Assembly (NCBI RefSeq): GCF_014337215.1
Contig: NZ_CP060635.1
Coordinates: 323,501-387,500, forward strand
DNA: 64,000 nt
Direction: 5' to 3'
From: Wansuia hejianensis
Lineage (GTDB): Bacteria > Bacillota > Clostridia > Lachnospirales > Lachnospiraceae
Part shown: piece by piece, positions 49,263-58,510 of the stretch
Layout of the letters: every line of letters begins with the position of its first letter
Numbering within the stretch: the first letter of the stretch is position 1
Position numbers and translations under genes: made by a program
Notes under the pieces: generated by a model
What the model was told of the DNA's origin: nothing
The model's input: only the letters and a program-made list of their open reading frames with translations
The model's database searches: none

Positions 49263-49775
49263 ATGAGAAGAAGAGACAGAGAAATTACTGAGATGGATGA
49301 GATACGATACGTGCTGGATCACTGTGAAGTAGTACATATTGGTATGCATGATAAAGCGGATATTTATATTTTACCCATGAATTATGGCTATACTATGGAA
49401 GAGGGAAAACTGACACTGTATATACATGGCAGCCTTGAGGGCAAAAAGTGGGATTTGCTCCGGGAGAATGGCCGTGTGGCTTTTGAAATGGACTGTGATC
49501 ACTATCTGATCCCTGGCAATGTCCCGTGCCAGTATGGGTATGGATATGCCAGTATCATGGGGAGCGGCCGTGCGGAAATCGTGGAAAGTCCGGAGGAAAA
49601 GACAGAGGCTCTGGCTGTTCTGATGAGATGCATGACAGGCAGAGAGTTTTCATTTACAGAGAGGCTTGCGGGCATTGTGACAGTGGCAAGGATTACGGTT
49701 GATTCTTATACAGGTAAACGCAGGCCGGTTAGGGCGCAGGAGCAGGAGGTAGCAAAGCCATGCACGACAGACTGA
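49263..49775 (+). CDS. pyridoxamine 5'-phosphate oxidase-like flavin protein (Nim-like)
   Basis: A 170-residue split-barrel FMN-binding protein. MRRRDREITEMDEIRYVL, IYILPMNYGYTMEEGKLTLY (about residues 35-54) and LYIHGSLEGKKWDLL are typical of the family that includes NimA-type nitroimidazole reductases; YASIMGSGRAEIVES follows. Activity and substrate are not known; many such proteins are annotated as 5-nitroimidazole resistance without proof. It follows a promoter at 49195-49223. The greA-like gene starts 16 bases before its end. Confidence 0.82.
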   Translation: MRRRDREITEMDEIRYVLDHCEVVHIGMHDKADIYILPMNYGYTMEEGKLTLYIHGSLEGKKWDLLRENGRVAFEMDCDHYLIPGNVPCQYGYGYASIMGSGRAEIVESPEEKTEALAVLMRCMTGREFSFTERLAGIVTVARITVDSYTGKRRPVRAQEQEVAKPCTTD

Positions 49776-50263
49776 CGCAGAGTGACATCGACAAGATGCA
49801 GGAAGAAATCGATTACCGGAAGCTGGTAGTGCGCAGGCAGGCGCTGGAGGCTGTAAAAGAGGCGAGGGCGCAGGGCGATCTCAGTGAGAATTTTGAATAC
49901 TACGCTGCAAAAAAGGACAAGAATCAGAATGAGAGCCGCATACGTTATCTGGAAAACATGATTAAGACGGCAGTGATTATAAAAGATACCTCCAAAGAGG
50001 ACGAGGTAGGCCTGAATAAGCGGGTGGCTGTCTATTTTGAAGACGATGACGAGACGGAAGAATATAAGATTGTGACATCTGTCCGGGGGAATTCGTTAAA
50101 AGGGCTGATTACCAGCGATTCCCCCCTCGGCGCGGCGCTGATGGGTCATCGGGCAGGAGACCGGGTCTATGTGAAAATCAATGACAATGCAGGATATTAT
50201 GTGATTGTGCGTTCTATTGAAAATACAGGTGAAGAGGAAGGCGATCAGCTGAGGAAATTTTGA
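49760..50263 (+). CDS. greA: transcription elongation factor GreA family
   Basis: Rescues stalled RNA polymerase by stimulating transcript cleavage. The 167-residue protein has an N-terminal coiled coil with the acidic tip GDLSENFEYYAAKK (about residues 40-53); the Asp and Glu needed for metal binding are present. A C-terminal FKBP-like domain has DSPLGAALMGHRAGDRVYV (about 117-135). In housekeeping GreA the block is usually GDLSENAEYDAAKE, so this may be a second, divergent copy. It overlaps the flavin-protein gene by 16 bases with AGGAGG upstream. Confidence 0.88.
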   Translation: MHDRLTQSDIDKMQEEIDYRKLVVRRQALEAVKEARAQGDLSENFEYYAAKKDKNQNESRIRYLENMIKTAVIIKDTSKEDEVGLNKRVAVYFEDDDETEEYKIVTSVRGNSLKGLITSDSPLGAALMGHRAGDRVYVKINDNAGYYVIVRSIENTGEEEGDQLRKF

Positions 50264-50340
50264 AATTCCCCGAATCGACAGATAATAATAAAAATATTTT
50301 CTAAAATCCATGAAATTTTCGTGAATACAATCAGTTTCCC

Positions 50341-50369
50341 TTGACTTTAAAAAGCGCATGGGAGATACT
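50341..50369 (+). promoter_or_regulatory. promoter of ftsH
   Basis: TTGACT (50341-50346), 17 bases, GATACT (50364-50369), 33 bases upstream of the ftsH ATG. Confidence 0.6.
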
Positions 50370-50402
50370 AAAAATAAAAGCTGTGAAAGGGGATGAGACA
50401 AG

Positions 50403-52280
50403 ATGAAAGAAGTAAAAAAGCCAAGGCGGCCAATTATGTTTTACTATGGAATTGCGTTAATTGTGCTGCTGCTTTTAAATATGTTTTTAGTGCCGAATCT
50501 TTCAAAAACCAAGGTGGAAGAAGTTGGATACGGCAAGTTCCTTGAGATGCTGGGAAGCGGAGAGATCAAGGAAGCGGAGGTAAATTACGATGACCGAGTA
50601 GTGACCTTTGGGGATAAGTCAGAACCGGAGAATTATTATAAGGCGGGGCTGATGGAGGATTACAAGCTTGTGGACAGGCTGGAGGAGGCAGGCATTACAG
50701 AGTACCAGACCCCCATCATCACGAAAATGTCCCCAATTCTCTCAGCACTTCTGGGATGGGTGATCCCGATCGTCCTGGTGATCCTGGTGGGACAGCTTCT
50801 GATGCGTTCCGTAACCAAACGGATGGGTGACGGCATGGGCAATGCCATGAGCTTCGGCAAGAGCAATGCTAAAATATACGTCCAGTCTGAGACCGGAATT
50901 AAATTTTCAGATGTGGCGGGAGAGGATGAAGCCAAGGAGATTCTGACAGAGATTGTAGATTTCCTTCACAACCCACAGAAATACACAGAAATCGGTGCCA
51001 AGATGCCCAAGGGCGCCCTGTTGGTAGGGCCTCCGGGAACCGGCAAGACTCTGTTGGCTAAGGCGGTTGCCGGGGAGGCGAATGTTCCGTTCTTCTCTAT
51101 TTCCGGTTCGGAATTTGTGGAGATGTTCGTCGGTATGGGTGCAGCCAAGGTCAGGGATCTGTTTAAACAGGCCAATGAAAAAGCTCCCTGTATCGTATTC
51201 ATAGATGAGATTGATACAATCGGCAAGAAGAGGGACGGTGGCGGTTTTTCTGGAAATGACGAACGTGAACAGACACTGAACCAGCTTCTGGCTGAGATGG
51301 ATGGTTTTGACGCGCGGAAGGGTGTCATCATTCTGGCTGCAACCAACAGGCCGGATTCCCTGGACCCGGCTCTGCTGCGGCCGGGAAGGTTCGACCGTAG
51401 AGTTCCGGTTGAGCTTCCTGATCTTAAGGGCAGAGAAGAAATCCTGAAGCTTCACGCCAAAGAAATACGGATCAGCGACAACGTGGATTTTAACGCGATC
51501 GCGCGGGCGGCGTCCGGCGCCAGCGGCGCTGAACTGGCAAATATGATTAACGAAGCGGCGCTCCGCGCTGTCCGCGACGGACGGAAGTTCGTCTGCCAGT
51601 CTGACCTGGAAGAGAGCGTTGAGGTCGTTATCGCAGGATATCAGAAGAAAAATAAGATACTCACGGACAAAGAAAAGCTGATCGTTGCCTACCATGAGAC
51701 GGGGCACGCCCTGGTTGCGGCGCTGCAGAGCCATTCTGCGCCAGTTACGAAGATCACGATCATACCCCGGACATCCGGAGCGCTGGGTTATACCATGCAG
51801 GTGGATGAGGGAGAACATAACCTGATGAGCAAAGAAGAGCTGGAGAACAGGATCGCCACGTTTACCGGCGGCCGTGTGGCCGAGGATCTGGTGTTTCATT
51901 CTGTGACTACGGGCGCTGCCAATGATATTGAGCAGGCGACCAAGATGGCCAGAGCTATGATTACCAGATTCGGGATGAGCGACAGCTTTGGCATGGTTGC
52001 GCTGGAAACTGTCACTAATAAATATCTGGGCGGCGATACGTCTCTGGCATGTTCGGAGAGCACCGCAGGCAAAGTTGACGAGATGGTCGTGGCAGTCGTG
52101 AAGAAACAATTTGAGAAAGCCCGGAATCTTATACAGGAGAATATTTCCAAGCTTCATGAGCTGGCAAAATTCCTTTATGAAAAAGAGACCATCACGGGAG
52201 ATGAGTTTATGGATATTCTGAACCGGAAGCCGGAGGAACTGACGGCAACCAGGTTTGTGACAGCCGATACGGAAGAGTAA
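50403..52280 (+). CDS. ftsH: ATP-dependent zinc metalloprotease FtsH
   Basis: A membrane-bound AAA+ protease that extracts and degrades unfolded or regulatory proteins. The 625-residue protein has helices at about residues 12-30 and 115-135, with an outer domain between. The AAA module has GPPGTGKT (about 209-216), IVFIDEIDTIGKKR and the second region of homology NRPDSLDPALLRPGRFDR. The zinc site is HETGH (residues 431-435), followed by TRFGMSDSFGMVAL. It has its own promoter and AAAGGGG site. It may be one of several FtsH copies, as the usual hpt-ftsH neighbourhood is absent. Confidence 0.95.
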   Translation: MKEVKKPRRPIMFYYGIALIVLLLLNMFLVPNLSKTKVEEVGYGKFLEMLGSGEIKEAEVNYDDRVVTFGDKSEPENYYKAGLMEDYKLVDRLEEAGITEYQTPIITKMSPILSALLGWVIPIVLVILVGQLLMRSVTKRMGDGMGNAMSFGKSNAKIYVQSETGIKFSDVAGEDEAKEILTEIVDFLHNPQKYTEIGAKMPKGALLVGPPGTGKTLLAKAVAGEANVPFFSISGSEFVEMFVGMGAAKVRDLFKQANEKAPCIVFIDEIDTIGKKRDGGGFSGNDEREQTLNQLLAEMDGFDARKGVIILAATNRPDSLDPALLRPGRFDRRVPVELPDLKGREEILKLHAKEIRISDNVDFNAIARAASGASGAELANMINEAALRAVRDGRKFVCQSDLEESVEVVIAGYQKKNKILTDKEKLIVAYHETGHALVAALQSHSAPVTKITIIPRTSGALGYTMQVDEGEHNLMSKEELENRIATFTGGRVAEDLVFHSVTTGAANDIEQATKMARAMITRFGMSDSFGMVALETVTNKYLGGDTSLACSESTAGKVDEMVVAVVKKQFEKARNLIQENISKLHELAKFLYEKETITGDEFMDILNRKPEELTATRFVTADTEE

Positions 52281-52342
52281 GATCAGAGGAATCTGTTAAG
52301 AGATCGCAGGAGATTCAGAAAAACAGAGAGGGAGGCGGCAGA

Positions 52343-54652
52343 ATGGAAGATAAACTATATGATTTGATGGATTGGGCGGAGATAGAGGCGGTCGTATACT
52401 CGGAGGAGGATCATCCAAGGGAGATTCTGGGACCCAGGGTAACTCCGGAAGGGATACTGATCCAGTGCTTTTTTCCTGGTGAAACCCGGGTGAGCGTGAA
52501 AACCCTTTCTGATAACCGCCTTCACCCCATGGTGCTGGAGGACGAAGCCGGATTTTTCGCCGTACTGCTGAAAGGCAGGCAGATTCCCAAATATATGTAT
52601 GTGCTGGGCGGAGAACGGGGTGGAAAAGAAGTGCTTGATCCCTATGCCTTTCCGCCGCGGATCACTGCGAGAGAGGAAGCCAAGTTCCAGGCCGGGGTGT
52701 GTTACCGGATCTATGAAAAAATGGGCGCCCACCCGATGGCAATTGACGGAGTAGAGGGTGTGTATTTTGCCGTCTGGGCACCAAATGCCGTCCGGGTTTC
52801 CGTGGTAGGTGATTTTAACCGCTGGGACGGCCGTGTCCATCAGATGAACCGGCTGGATTCCGGGATTTTTGAAATATTCCTTCCGGGACTGGAGGCCGGA
52901 GCCTTATATAAATATGAAATCAAGGCGAAAGGCGGGCTTACTTACCTGAAGGCTGATCCCTATGCCAACGCCGCTGAACTCAGGCCGGATACAGCCTCTG
53001 TGGTTGCGGATTTGACACGGTTTGTATGGGATGACGAGGGCTGGATGCAGGAACAGAGGAAGCTCCAGCGGCCGGACAGGCCTATGTTTATTTATGAAAT
53101 GCACTTAGGTTCCTGGAAAAAGCCAGAGGAGGAGGGCCGGGAATTCTGCAATTACCGGGAGCTGGCTCCCCTGCTGGCAGATTATCTGAGGGATATGGGC
53201 TATACTCATGTGGAGTTGATGCCTGTCATGGAGCATCCGCTGGACGAGTCCTGGGGATACCAGGTAACGGGTTATTATGCGCCGACCAGCCGATACGGGA
53301 CTCCGGAAGATTTCATGTACTTTATGAACTATATGCACCGTTCCGGAATTGGTGTGATACTGGACTGGGTGCCGGCACATTTCCCGAAGGATACGTTTGG
53401 GCTGTCGGCTTTTGACGGCACCTGCCTGTATGAGCATCAGGATCCGCGAAAAGGAATGCATCCCCACTGGGGAACCCTGATCTATAATTACGGCCGTCCG
53501 GAGGTGAAAAATTTCCTGATTTCCAATGCGCTGTTCTGGGCGGATAAGTATCATGCGGATGGTATCCGGATGGATGCAGTGGCTTCCATGCTCTATCTGG
53601 ACTATGGAAAAAACGACGGCGAGTGGGTCGCGAATATCTATGGAGGCAACGAGAACCTGGAAGCAGTGGAATTCTTGAAACATCTGAATTCCATTATGAA
53701 GAAAAAGTATCCAGAAGTTCTCATGATTGCCGAAGAGTCCACAGCCTGGCCGATGATTACGGGCAGTCTGGACAGCGACGGGCTGGGATTCGATTATAAA
53801 TGGAATATGGGATGGATGAATGATTTCCTGGGATATATGCGTTATGATCCGGTTTATCGGGGGGCACATCATGATGAGTTGACGTTCAGCATGGTCTATG
53901 CGTACAGTGAAAAGTTCCTCCTGAGCCTGTCCCACGACGAAGTGGTGCATGGCAAGGGGACGCTGTTAAATAAAATGCCTGGTACGCCAGAGCAGAAGTT
54001 CGGCAACCTGCGGGCTGCCTACGGCTACATGGTGGCGCATCCTGGGAAAAAGCTCCTTTTTATGGGGCAGGAGTTCGGTCAAGAGCCGGAATGGTCTGAA
54101 AAGAGAGAACTGGACTGGCCGGAACTTCAGCAGGAGGAGCACCGTCAGATGCAGGCATACACTCAGGCGCTGGTGAAACTGTATACCAGCCATCCCGCCC
54201 TCTATGAGCTGGATTTTTCATCGGATGGTTTTGAATGGATCAATTGCCTGGAATGGGAAAAAAATCTTCTGATTTTCCTCCGCAAGACGAAGAGAGAGGA
54301 AGATACACTGCTGATCGTGTGCAATTTTTCCAATGTGGAATACGATGACTATATGATCGGAGTGCCCTATGCGGGCAAATACAAAGAAATTTTCAACAGT
54401 GATGCGGAGACTTTCGGAGGAAGCGGAGCGGTTAACCCCAGAGTGAAATTCAGCCGTGAAAAAGAATGGGATGAGAGAAAGAATTCCATCAAGGTAAAGA
54501 TACCGCCGCTTGGAATCTCCATATACCAGTATACGAAGGCGGTAGAAAAGCTGGCGGATAACCAGTCCGCAAAACGCAAGAAGAAACCAGCGGCAAAGGC
54601 GAAGAACCTGAAAGAGGAGCTGGAGGAAAAGTTCGAAAAAGAGGAGAAATAA
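52343..54652 (+). CDS. glgB: 1,4-alpha-glucan branching enzyme
   Basis: Makes alpha-1,6 branches in glycogen. The 769-residue GH13 enzyme has an N-terminal module (about residues 25-110), a CBM48 module (VYFAVWAPNAVRVSVVGDFN, about 140-159) and the barrel. The nucleophile is Asp in GIRMDAVASMLYLDYG (about 410-425), the acid is Glu in LMIAEEST, and the transition-state Asp is in LSHDEVVHGKG. A Lys/Glu-rich tail (about 730-769) is an extra. The other glg genes are not in the window. The start follows GGGAGG; the MscS gene begins six bases after its stop. Confidence 0.95.
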   Translation: MEDKLYDLMDWAEIEAVVYSEEDHPREILGPRVTPEGILIQCFFPGETRVSVKTLSDNRLHPMVLEDEAGFFAVLLKGRQIPKYMYVLGGERGGKEVLDPYAFPPRITAREEAKFQAGVCYRIYEKMGAHPMAIDGVEGVYFAVWAPNAVRVSVVGDFNRWDGRVHQMNRLDSGIFEIFLPGLEAGALYKYEIKAKGGLTYLKADPYANAAELRPDTASVVADLTRFVWDDEGWMQEQRKLQRPDRPMFIYEMHLGSWKKPEEEGREFCNYRELAPLLADYLRDMGYTHVELMPVMEHPLDESWGYQVTGYYAPTSRYGTPEDFMYFMNYMHRSGIGVILDWVPAHFPKDTFGLSAFDGTCLYEHQDPRKGMHPHWGTLIYNYGRPEVKNFLISNALFWADKYHADGIRMDAVASMLYLDYGKNDGEWVANIYGGNENLEAVEFLKHLNSIMKKKYPEVLMIAEESTAWPMITGSLDSDGLGFDYKWNMGWMNDFLGYMRYDPVYRGAHHDELTFSMVYAYSEKFLLSLSHDEVVHGKGTLLNKMPGTPEQKFGNLRAAYGYMVAHPGKKLLFMGQEFGQEPEWSEKRELDWPELQQEEHRQMQAYTQALVKLYTSHPALYELDFSSDGFEWINCLEWEKNLLIFLRKTKREEDTLLIVCNFSNVEYDDYMIGVPYAGKYKEIFNSDAETFGGSGAVNPRVKFSREKEWDERKNSIKVKIPPLGISIYQYTKAVEKLADNQSAKRKKKPAAKAKNLKEELEEKFEKEEK

Positions 54653-54658
54653 CAACAA

Positions 54659-55510
54659 ATGTTTACGTGGGAGGCGTTGGAAACCTGGCTGAAGGATACA
54701 GGCGGCACCGCATTAAAGTTTTTAATCCGTGTTCTGCTCGCCCTGCTGATCTATTATGTGGTCAGCAAGCTGATTAAAAAGCTGTGTAAGTGGCTGTCAA
54801 AAAGGATGGACCAGCTGCACGTAGAACAGTCGGTGAAAAGCTTTATTGTCTCTCTGGTGAGATACGGTACGCTGATTTTTACCGTTATAACAATAGTTGT
54901 GCAGCTTCATATAGTGGAAGCGTCAGCGATTGCGGCGGTGATCGCATCAGCCGGCGTGGGCATATCTCTGGCTTTGAAGGGCGGGCTGTCTAATTTCGCC
55001 GGAGGCGTTCTCATCCTTCTGCTGAAACCTTTCCGGGTCGGGGATTATATACTGGTCCCGGCGGCAGAGGTGGAGGGTACCGTCAAGAAAATAGAAATGT
55101 ATTATACGACGGTGACAAGCATTGACAACCAGGTGATCATGATTCCAAATGCCGCTCTGACAGATAATACAATAACAAATGTAACGGCTATGGATAAACG
55201 GAAGCTGGAGATCAAGGTGGGCATTTCCTACCAGGCAGATATGCATCGGGCAAAGAACATTCTTCTGGAGCTGCTGGATGAGGACGAAAGGATCGAACAG
55301 GAAGAACGTCAGGTGTTTGTAGCTTCTTTGGATGCGAGCGCTGTTACCGTGGGTTTTCGCGCCTGGGTGAAGACAGAGGATTACTGGCCGGTAAAATGGA
55401 AGATGAATGAGCGTATTAAAGAAAGCTTTGATTCTGAGGGAATTGAAATCCCGTATAACCAACTGGATGTGAATATAAAGGAAAAGGGGTTTGGTGATAA
55501 AGAACAGTGA
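54659..55510 (+). CDS. MscS-type mechanosensitive channel
   Basis: A 283-residue small-conductance channel that releases solutes on osmotic downshock. Three membrane helices lie at about residues 19-38, 62-85 and 90-125. The pore helix carries the Gly/Ala pattern AIAAVIASAGVGISLALKGG. LSNFAGGVLILLLKPFRVGDYI and the beta domain follow, ending with IEIPYNQLDVNIKEKG. The length is normal. The next gene's GTG overlaps its stop by four bases. Confidence 0.92.
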   Translation: MFTWEALETWLKDTGGTALKFLIRVLLALLIYYVVSKLIKKLCKWLSKRMDQLHVEQSVKSFIVSLVRYGTLIFTVITIVVQLHIVEASAIAAVIASAGVGISLALKGGLSNFAGGVLILLLKPFRVGDYILVPAAEVEGTVKKIEMYYTTVTSIDNQVIMIPNAALTDNTITNVTAMDKRKLEIKVGISYQADMHRAKNILLELLDEDERIEQEERQVFVASLDASAVTVGFRAWVKTEDYWPVKWKMNERIKESFDSEGIEIPYNQLDVNIKEKGFGDKEQ

Positions 55511-56361
55511 AACCGGTATTAAAGGCAGGACTAGTTGTTTTTGTTGTTGTTTTCTGTATTTTTGTGGTAGGATCGGCCAGCTACCCGGATTATACTGAAT
55601 ACAAGAATGATAGGGAAGCTGCCGCGCAGATCAAGATTGAAAGCGGATTGTTTGTCAACAGGTTGGACGATACAGAACGGGAACAGAATAGATCTGAATA
55701 TGTTCAGGAGAATGAAGTCGTGAATACACCGTATCCGGAGAATGATGAAGAGTATTTGGAGTCGTATCCGAACGACGATACTGTCACCGCCAGTGAGGAA
55801 GCCGGAGAAAATTCTGGTGATGGCAGCGGCGGCGGAACTGCTGTTACAGACATACCTGAACCGGACACTGGACTGGAAACGGATAATAAACTGGTTGTGT
55901 CGGAGACGCCAGAGCCGGCAGTTCCCCAGACTCCAACGCCGACAGTGACTGTGGGTCCGGAACCGACAAAGGAACCGACAAGGGAACCAACACCGAGTCC
56001 CACCGAAAGCGGCAGTGATGACGGCATGCATACAGATCCACCGCCGGATCTTGGAGGTGACGGAGAGGCAGGATCTCCGAGTGTTTCTTTTGAAAACTTA
56101 AAGGGAAATATGACTGTTGATCAAACGGTCTGGAGATTCGCAATCATTGCTGAAGATTTTTGGGGCATCCCGATTGAAGCGGAAAATGTTACAGTCAGGA
56201 ATAACAGTGGAAACGAAGTAGTCCTGCTGGGAGAAGCGGATGGCAGGATGGAATATGAGACAGTATTTGTGGAAGGTAAAAATTACCTGACGATTATCGT
56301 GCATGACACCAGAGGCAATTCTTTTATGGCGAGATATGCAATTTATTGCTGCCCGGGGTGA
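55507..56361 (+). CDS. exported Pro/Thr-rich protein, unknown
   Basis: The 284-residue protein has an N-terminal membrane/signal segment (about residues 4-23, VLKAGLVVFVVVFCIFVVGS). An acidic E/N/D-rich region leads to a ~60-residue spacer of PTPTVTVGPEPTKEPT-type sequence. The C-terminal ~85 residues form a small beta domain (VWRFAIIAEDFWGIPIEAEN...) like an immunoglobulin-type fold. It is probably attached to the cell surface by its N-terminal helix. Function is unknown. It is coupled to the MscS gene through a GTGA overlap. Confidence 0.7.
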   Translation: MKPVLKAGLVVFVVVFCIFVVGSASYPDYTEYKNDREAAAQIKIESGLFVNRLDDTEREQNRSEYVQENEVVNTPYPENDEEYLESYPNDDTVTASEEAGENSGDGSGGGTAVTDIPEPDTGLETDNKLVVSETPEPAVPQTPTPTVTVGPEPTKEPTREPTPSPTESGSDDGMHTDPPPDLGGDGEAGSPSVSFENLKGNMTVDQTVWRFAIIAEDFWGIPIEAENVTVRNNSGNEVVLLGEADGRMEYETVFVEGKNYLTIIVHDTRGNSFMARYAIYCCPG

Positions 56362-56388
56362 CTTTTTCAGTAATTTACCGGAAACTAC

Positions 56389-56417
56389 TTGCAATTACAG
56401 GAATTGGGTGCTATACT
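56389..56417 (+). promoter_or_regulatory. promoter of the rimP operon
   Basis: TTGCAA (56389-56394), 17 bases, TATACT (56412-56417). Transcription would start near 56424, so the hairpin at 56443-56472 lies in the leader. Confidence 0.75.
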
Positions 56418-56442
56418 GAATATGTTAAAAAGGTTACTAGTT

Positions 56443-56472
56443 GAAGAGTGGACGCGGGTCCACTCTTCTTTA
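56443..56472 (+). promoter_or_regulatory. leader hairpin/attenuator before rimP
   Basis: GAAGAGTGGAC (56443-56453) and GTCCACTCTTC (56458-56468) form a perfect 11-bp stem with loop GCGG, followed by TTTATT. It starts ~20 bases after the predicted transcript start. Similar hairpins precede rimP in other clostridia (from memory) and may attenuate the translation operon. Confidence 0.7.
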
Positions 56473-56529
56473 TTGGTGTGAAGCGGCGTCTCAGGAAAGC
56501 AACCCGACAGATCGCCGCCGGAGGAAAAC

Positions 56530-56997
56530 ATGAGTAAAAAAGAGAGCTATGAAAAGAGGGCGGAAATCCTGCTTTTACCGATTATTACGGCAAATGGGTT
56601 TGAACTCGTGGATGTGGAATATGTGAAAGAAGGAAGCAACTGGTATCTCCGGGCGTACATTGACAAGGAAGGCGGGATCACAGTCGATGACTGCGAGACA
56701 GTGAGCCGGGCATTTGGGGATAAGCTGGATGAGGAAGATTTTATTGAGGATTCCTATATTCTGGAGGTGAGTTCGCCAGGTCTGGGCCGTCCGCTGAAGA
56801 AGGAGAAGGACTATGCCAGAAGCATGGGGAAGAAGCTGGAGATTCGCACCTTCCGTCCGGTCGACAGACAAAAAGAATTCTATGGGGTTCTGACAGCATA
56901 TGATGAAAGCAGTGTGACTATAGAACTGGAGGACGGCCGGCAGATGACATTCCAGAAACCGGAGCTGGCGCTGATCCGACTCGCATTTGAGTTTTAG
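56530..56997 (+). CDS. rimP: ribosome maturation factor RimP
   Basis: Needed for assembly of the 30S subunit. The 155-residue protein shows the RimP N-terminal domain, GFELVDVEYVKEGSNWYLRAYIDKEGG (in two blocks, about residues 21-48). DDCETVSRAFGDKLDEED and YILEVSSPGLGRPLKKEKD (about 76-94) follow, then an Sm-like C-terminal domain. It opens the rimP-nusA-ylxR-ylxQ-infB-rbfA-nrnA-truB operon and follows CCGGAGG. Confidence 0.95.
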   Translation: MSKKESYEKRAEILLLPIITANGFELVDVEYVKEGSNWYLRAYIDKEGGITVDDCETVSRAFGDKLDEEDFIEDSYILEVSSPGLGRPLKKEKDYARSMGKKLEIRTFRPVDRQKEFYGVLTAYDESSVTIELEDGRQMTFQKPELALIRLAFEF

Positions 56998-57062
56998 GTT
57001 TCAGGCGGCAGAGCAGTCAGCGCAGAAAAGCGCACTTGAATATCAGGAGGAAAAGAGAAAAA

Positions 57063-58214
57063 ATGAACACAGAGTTAATGGAAGCACTAAATATCCTGGA
57101 GCAGGAAAAGAACATCAGCAAGGGAACGCTTCTTGAGGCAATTGAGCAGTCACTTTTGCAGGCCTGTAAAAATCATTTCGGAAAAGCGGATAATGTAAAA
57201 GTAAACATTGACCCTGAAACCTGTGATTTTTCCGTCTATGCGGAGAAGGAAGTTGTGGAAGACGTGGAAGATCCTGTCCTTCAGATTAGCCTGACGGACG
57301 CCAAGATGCGTGATCCCAAGTATGAAGTGGGCGATATCGTGAATGTGGAGATCAAGTCCAAGGAATTCGGGCGCATTGCCACACAGAATGCCAAGAATGT
57401 CATTTTGCAGAAGATCCGTGAGGAAGAGAGGAAAGTCCTCTATAACCAGTATTATGAAAAAGAGCATGATGTGGTTACGGGTATCGTGCAGCGGTATGTG
57501 GGAAGGAACGTCAGCATCAACCTGGGCAAGGTGGATGCACTCCTGACTGAGAATGAGATGGTTAAGGGCGAAACCTTCAAATCCAGCGAGCGCATCAAGC
57601 TCTATGTGCTGGAGGTCAAGGATACGCCGAAAGGACCTAAGATCCTGGTTTCCAGAACACATCCGGAACTGGTAAAGCGGCTGTTTGAGTCCGAAGTGGC
57701 AGAGGTGAGAGAGGGAATCATAGAAATGAAGAGCATCGCCAGAGAGGCAGGCTCCCGGACTAAAATCGCCGTGTACAGCAACGATCCGGACGTAGATGCC
57801 GTTGGCGCCTGCGTCGGCATGAATGGAATCCGTGTGAATTCCATCGTAGAAGAACTCAGGGGAGAGAAAATTGACATCATCAATTGGGATGAGAACCCTG
57901 CCCTGATGATTGAGAACGCCCTTTCACCGGCCAAGGTCATTTCCGTCATGGCTGATCCGGATGAGAAGACAGCCAAGGTTATTGTCCCGGATTACCAGCT
58001 TTCCCTGGCAATTGGTAAGGAAGGACAGAACGCGAGGCTGGCCGCAAGGCTTACGGGCTTTAAGATAGATATCAAGAGCGAGACCCAGGCGCGTGAAGCG
58101 GGGGATTTCGATTTTTATGAAGAAGAGTACGATGAAGAATACGACGGAGAGTATGAGGAAGATTATACAGAAGAGGGTTATGACGGCTATGAAGAGGAGC
58201 CGTCAGTTGAATGA
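57063..58214 (+). CDS. nusA: transcription termination/antitermination factor NusA
   Basis: Binds RNA polymerase and controls pausing, termination and antitermination. The 383-residue protein has an N-terminal domain (about residues 1-130, ELMEALNILEQEKNISKGTL), an S1 domain (about 135-200) and two KH domains. DPVGACVGMNGIRVNSI-type sequence appears as DAVGACVGMNGIRVNSIVEEL, and AIGKEGQNARLAARLTGFKI closes KH2. The tail is strongly acidic with EEDYTEEGYDGYEEE. The ATG at 57063 is preferred to an upstream TTG. Confidence 0.95.
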   Translation: MNTELMEALNILEQEKNISKGTLLEAIEQSLLQACKNHFGKADNVKVNIDPETCDFSVYAEKEVVEDVEDPVLQISLTDAKMRDPKYEVGDIVNVEIKSKEFGRIATQNAKNVILQKIREEERKVLYNQYYEKEHDVVTGIVQRYVGRNVSINLGKVDALLTENEMVKGETFKSSERIKLYVLEVKDTPKGPKILVSRTHPELVKRLFESEVAEVREGIIEMKSIAREAGSRTKIAVYSNDPDVDAVGACVGMNGIRVNSIVEELRGEKIDIINWDENPALMIENALSPAKVISVMADPDEKTAKVIVPDYQLSLAIGKEGQNARLAARLTGFKIDIKSETQAREAGDFDFYEEEYDEEYDGEYEEDYTEEGYDGYEEEPSVE

Positions 58215-58231
58215 AATAGCACGGGAGGGAT

Positions 58232-58510
58232 TTGTTGAGTACAATTCGTAAGGTGCCGATGCGAAAATGCGTCGGATGCAATGAAATGAAGAGCAAAAAA
58301 GAGCTGATCCGGATTCTGAAGACCCCGGAGGAAGAGATCCTTCTGGATATCACAGGAAGAAAAAACGGAAGAGGCGCTTATTTATGCAAAAACCCGGAAT
58401 GCCTGGTGATGGCCGCCAGGAATAAGGGTCTGGAACGTTCTCTGGGCATGAAGATTCCGGAGGAGATCTACGAAAATCTGAAAAAGGAGATGGATGCGTT
58501 TGAACAGTAA
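58232..58510 (+). CDS. ylxR: YlxR family RNA-binding protein (RnpM)
   Basis: A 92-residue basic protein. VPMRKCVGCNEMKSKKELIR (about residues 9-28) and DITGRKNGRGAYLCKNPEC (about 39-57) are the YlxR signature. Recent work in Bacillus links it to RNase P modulation. It starts with TTG at 58232 or 58235 after GGGAGGG; the ATG at 58259 lies inside the conserved block, so TTG is the better choice. It overlaps the next gene by 17 bases. Confidence 0.9.
   Translation: MLSTIRKVPMRKCVGCNEMKSKKELIRILKTPEEEILLDITGRKNGRGAYLCKNPECLVMAARNKGLERSLGMKIPEEIYENLKKEMDAFEQ

Noticed and set aside
49263..49775. Confident call of nitroimidazole resistance (nim)
   Set aside because: The fold and N-terminus fit, but the large split-barrel flavin family cannot be assigned to Nim by eye.
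50907..52157. 416-codon minus-strand frame opposite ftsH
   Set aside because: It is antisense to the conserved AAA and protease domains; no independent evidence.
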